The notes under the pieces: generated by a model
Told to the model about the DNA's origin: nothing
What the model saw: only the letters and a program-made list of their open reading frames with translations
The model's database searches: none
Shown: piece after piece, positions 5,808 to 7,707 of the stretch
How the letters are laid out: each line of letters starts with the position of its first letter
How positions within the stretch are numbered: position 1 is the first letter of the stretch
Program-made: the position numbers and the translations under genes
Assembly: GCA_021796135.1 (NCBI GenBank)
Contig: JAJYOQ010000189.1
Location: 1 to 7,707 of the forward strand
Source of the DNA: Bacteroidota bacterium
GTDB lineage: Bacteria > Bacteroidota > Ignavibacteria > Ignavibacteriales > Ignavibacteriaceae
Direction of reading: 5' to 3'
DNA length: 7,707 nucleotides

Positions 5808-7707
5808 TTATTCAATTCTTAGGTTTTGACCTACTTTAATTTTGTTACCTGAGATATTATTTAAGGATTTTAAATCGTTAACCGGTATATCAAGGTTTCT
5901 AGAAATTGAATATAAAGATTCGCCTTGTTTAACGCGATAGAATTTAGATCTACTTTTTAAATGTGATTTATGATTTAATGCTGCACTTTTTTCCAGGCGA
6001 GAATGTATTTTCAATTTTTCGCCGGCACGGATATCATTATCACTAAGTCTATTCCATTTTTTTAATTCTTTAACTGAAATATGGTGTTCTTCTGCAATTT
6101 TGCCAATAGTATCACCTTTCCGGACTTTGTAATTTTCAGTCAACGAGGAACTATTTTCGGAATTAATATCATTTATATCAACATCAGAATAAATTTTTAA
6201 TCTTTTACCTGATTCTATTTTATTAGTTCTTAAATTATTCCATTTTTTGATATTAGCGACTGAGACTTTATAACGTTCGGCAATAGCACCGATAGCATCG
6301 CCGCGTTTTACAGTATAGTAATTAATATTAGCTGAAGTCTTCGAAGTGTTATCGCCATAGGCAGAGATATGGTTATTAGTATAAATTTTAATATACTTAC
6401 CGGCAGTCAATCTATCTTTTGATGAAAGTCTATTCCATCTTTTAATTGTCAAAGAAGGAACACCAAACTTAACCGATAATTCGCTTAAAGTTTCGCCTCT
6501 TTTTACTTTATATCTGAATAAAGTAGTTTTATCAAAAGCGGCATCTTCATTTTCCGCAACATAATTGAGATTACGGTTAGTAAGAATTTTTAACTTTTTC
6601 CCAATAAAGATTTTATTAGATGAGAGGTTATTCCAATCTTTTAATATGTCTATTCCAACGCCATATTTAGTAGCAATAGAATTTAAGCTCTCACCTCTTC
6701 TGACCTTATGATAAACCCATTCTTTATCATTTTTGGTATAAGCAGATTTAAGAGAAGATTTCTCAATAGTAGTTTGATTGTCCAAACTTGAATAAAAATC
6801 TTTTTTATCGGAAGGTACATAAATTACTAAATTTTGTCCGACAGTTATGCTTTGAGTATATGGAATATTATTCCAATTTCTTAAATCACTAACTCGAGTA
6901 TTGAACAAATCAGCAATACCTAACAGATTGTCATTCTTTTTAACTTTATAATTGACCGGTACTTTACCCTGCGGAGCAACAGGACTTATTTGTTCAGCAG
7001 GCTGATTATCTATAGAATTATCTGCTGTATTATCAACCGAAGTATTTGCTGCAAGGATATTGGAATCGTTTGTTTTAGCCAATAGGTTCGAATTGGTATT
7101 TGGGATATTTTGTTCTGTCAAGCCCTTGCCGGCAATATGCATAGAATCCAAAGCCGTTTTATTAAGAGCAAGGTATGGGGAGATATAGTCGTCATTTGAA
7201 ATATCTTTATTTGCGATATCAGATGAGGTTTGATCGGATGCCAAACTATCAGACGAATTGTCGGAAGCAGTTTCAGTATTAGTATTATAAGCTACATCAG
7301 AATTAGAGATACTAGTTATAGGAATTTTTAATCTAACACCTCTGTACAAACGGGTTCTGACAGAGATATTATTAGCATCAGCCAGATCGAACCTTGATAC
7401 TCCATAGTGAGCTGCAATTCTCGCAAGAGTTTCGCCTCTTCTAACAGTATAGACCACATAATTTCTGCGAGCGCTTTCGGGGATATTAGAAATATTAGCA
7501 GCGAAAGACTTTGCAGATAATACCGGAATTTTCAGCGGATAACCACCGGCATAGCTTGCCGGGGTAGCCATTTGGGTAAGTTCCGGATTCATTTCTTCTA
7601 AAGTATTTAGATCAACCCCGGCAGCCTTAGCAAGAAAATTCAAGTCAATAGCACCATTAACCTTATAGGTAGTATAGTCAAAAGGTTTAATAACTCCGAT
7701 CTTGTTT
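5808..7707 (-). CDS. MltD-like lytic murein transglycosylase, C-terminal part with seven LysM domains (5' end outside window)
   Basis: Visible are 632 codons. The frame is open through the window edge, so the TTG at 7643 is an internal Leu. The first visible residues, PFDYTTYKV then AAGVDLNTLEEMNPEL and GGYPLKIP (about 6-61), resemble the degenerate LysM-like segment that follows the catalytic SLT domain in MltD-type lytic transglycosylases. The catalytic domain itself would be upstream, so this assignment is inference. Seven LysM modules follow, at about residues 84-129, 252-297, 331-375, 398-442, 463-507, 525-569 and 589-632. Each starts with a YxVxxG(E/D)-type strand, and most carry a WN(N/R)(L/I) motif. 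A linker rich in Ser, Asp and Asn (130-251) separates the first LysM from the rest. LysM binds GlcNAc-containing glycans such as peptidoglycan, so the protein should be periplasmic or envelope-bound. The stop is 48 nt before the riboswitch, with no clear terminator of its own. Confidence 0.88.
   Translation of the reverse strand, partial: NKIGVIKPFDYTTYKVNGAIDLNFLAKAAGVDLNTLEEMNPELTQMATPASYAGGYPLKIPVLSAKSFAANISNIPESARRNYVVYTVRRGETLARIAAHYGVSRFDLADANNISVRTRLYRGVRLKIPITSISNSDVAYNTNTETASDNSSDSLASDQTSSDIANKDISNDDYISPYLALNKTALDSMHIAGKGLTEQNIPNTNSNLLAKTNDSNILAANTSVDNTADNSIDNQPAEQISPVAPQGKVPVNYKVKKNDNLLGIADLFNTRVSDLRNWNNIPYTQSITVGQNLVIYVPSDKKDFYSSLDNQTTIEKSSLKSAYTKNDKEWVYHKVRRGESLNSIATKYGVGIDILKDWNNLSSNKIFIGKKLKILTNRNLNYVAENEDAAFDKTTLFRYKVKRGETLSELSVKFGVPSLTIKRWNRLSSKDRLTAGKYIKIYTNNHISAYGDNTSKTSANINYYTVKRGDAIGAIAERYKVSVANIKKWNNLRTNKIESGKRLKIYSDVDINDINSENSSSLTENYKVRKGDTIGKIAEEHHISVKELKKWNRLSDNDIRAGEKLKIHSRLEKSAALNHKSHLKSRSKFYRVKQGESLYSISRNLDIPVNDLKSLNNISGNKIKVGQNLRIE
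5811..6953 (-). repeat. Coding repeat: six successive LysM modules (LysM 2-7)
   Basis: Six units of about 45 codons each lie at 6953-6816, 6716-6582, 6515-6381, 6320-6186, 6134-6000 and 5942-5811, joined by spacers of about 17-33 codons. The protein pattern YxVxxG(E/D), then IA or IS, then WN(N/R)(L/I), then G(K/Q)xLKI recurs in most units. Unit 2 has KKND where the others have a Gly turn, and the last unit has SLNN instead of WNN. The repeat is clear at protein level, but the units have diverged at DNA level. Confidence 0.85.

Noticed and set aside
7641..7643. TTG at 7643 as the start of the LysM protein
   Set aside because: The frame continues without a stop to the window edge, and the upstream residues (PFDYTTYKV and after) match the MltD-like family pattern, so the gene is truncated by the window and does not start here.
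1..7707. Mobile elements, CRISPR arrays, tRNA or rRNA genes, phage or defence genes
   Set aside because: Nothing of this kind was recognised on either strand. Apart from the thiamine leader region the window is fully covered by ordinary coding sequence.

Overview
The window is AT-rich and densely coding. It probably comes from the Bacteroidota/Chlorobiota/Ignavibacteriota group. A TonB-dependent receptor with an N-terminal carboxypeptidase-D-regulatory-like domain and a pyruvoyl-type arginine decarboxylase tail both fit that group. Clear Shine-Dalgarno motifs (AAGGAG before the TerC-like gene, GGAGAA before the receptor) fit Ignavibacteria/Chlorobi better than classic Bacteroidetes, which mostly lack them. 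This placement is inference, because no marker gene is present.

Layout on the + strand: the last 62 codons of a pyruvoyl-dependent arginine decarboxylase (2-190). After 12 nt comes a complete TerC/Alx-family membrane protein that starts at TTG (203-1132). Its 3' end overlaps the convergent minus-strand operon by 53 nt.

Layout on the - strand, read from high to low coordinates. First is the C-terminal 632 codons of an MltD-like lytic transglycosylase carrying seven LysM modules (7707-5808; the N-terminus is outside the window). A short AT-rich gap with a possible promoter follows, then a TPP (thiamine pyrophosphate) riboswitch (5760-5679) with an antiterminator and an intrinsic terminator ending in eight U. 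Three tightly packed genes come next: a TonB-dependent outer-membrane receptor (5623-3146), thiamine pyrophosphokinase (3141-2488) and a sodium:solute symporter family permease (2501-1080).

The riboswitch and three genes read as a complete thiamine salvage operon. The receptor would take thiamine (or a phosphate ester or precursor) across the outer membrane, the Na+ symporter across the inner membrane, and the pyrophosphokinase would convert thiamine to TPP. TPP then binds the leader RNA and stops transcription. In the commonly described Bacteroidetes version of this cluster the inner-membrane carrier is a PnuC-like protein (PnuT). Here an SSF-family symporter holds that position, which makes it the most interesting candidate in the window: a probable thiamine-related Na+ symporter.
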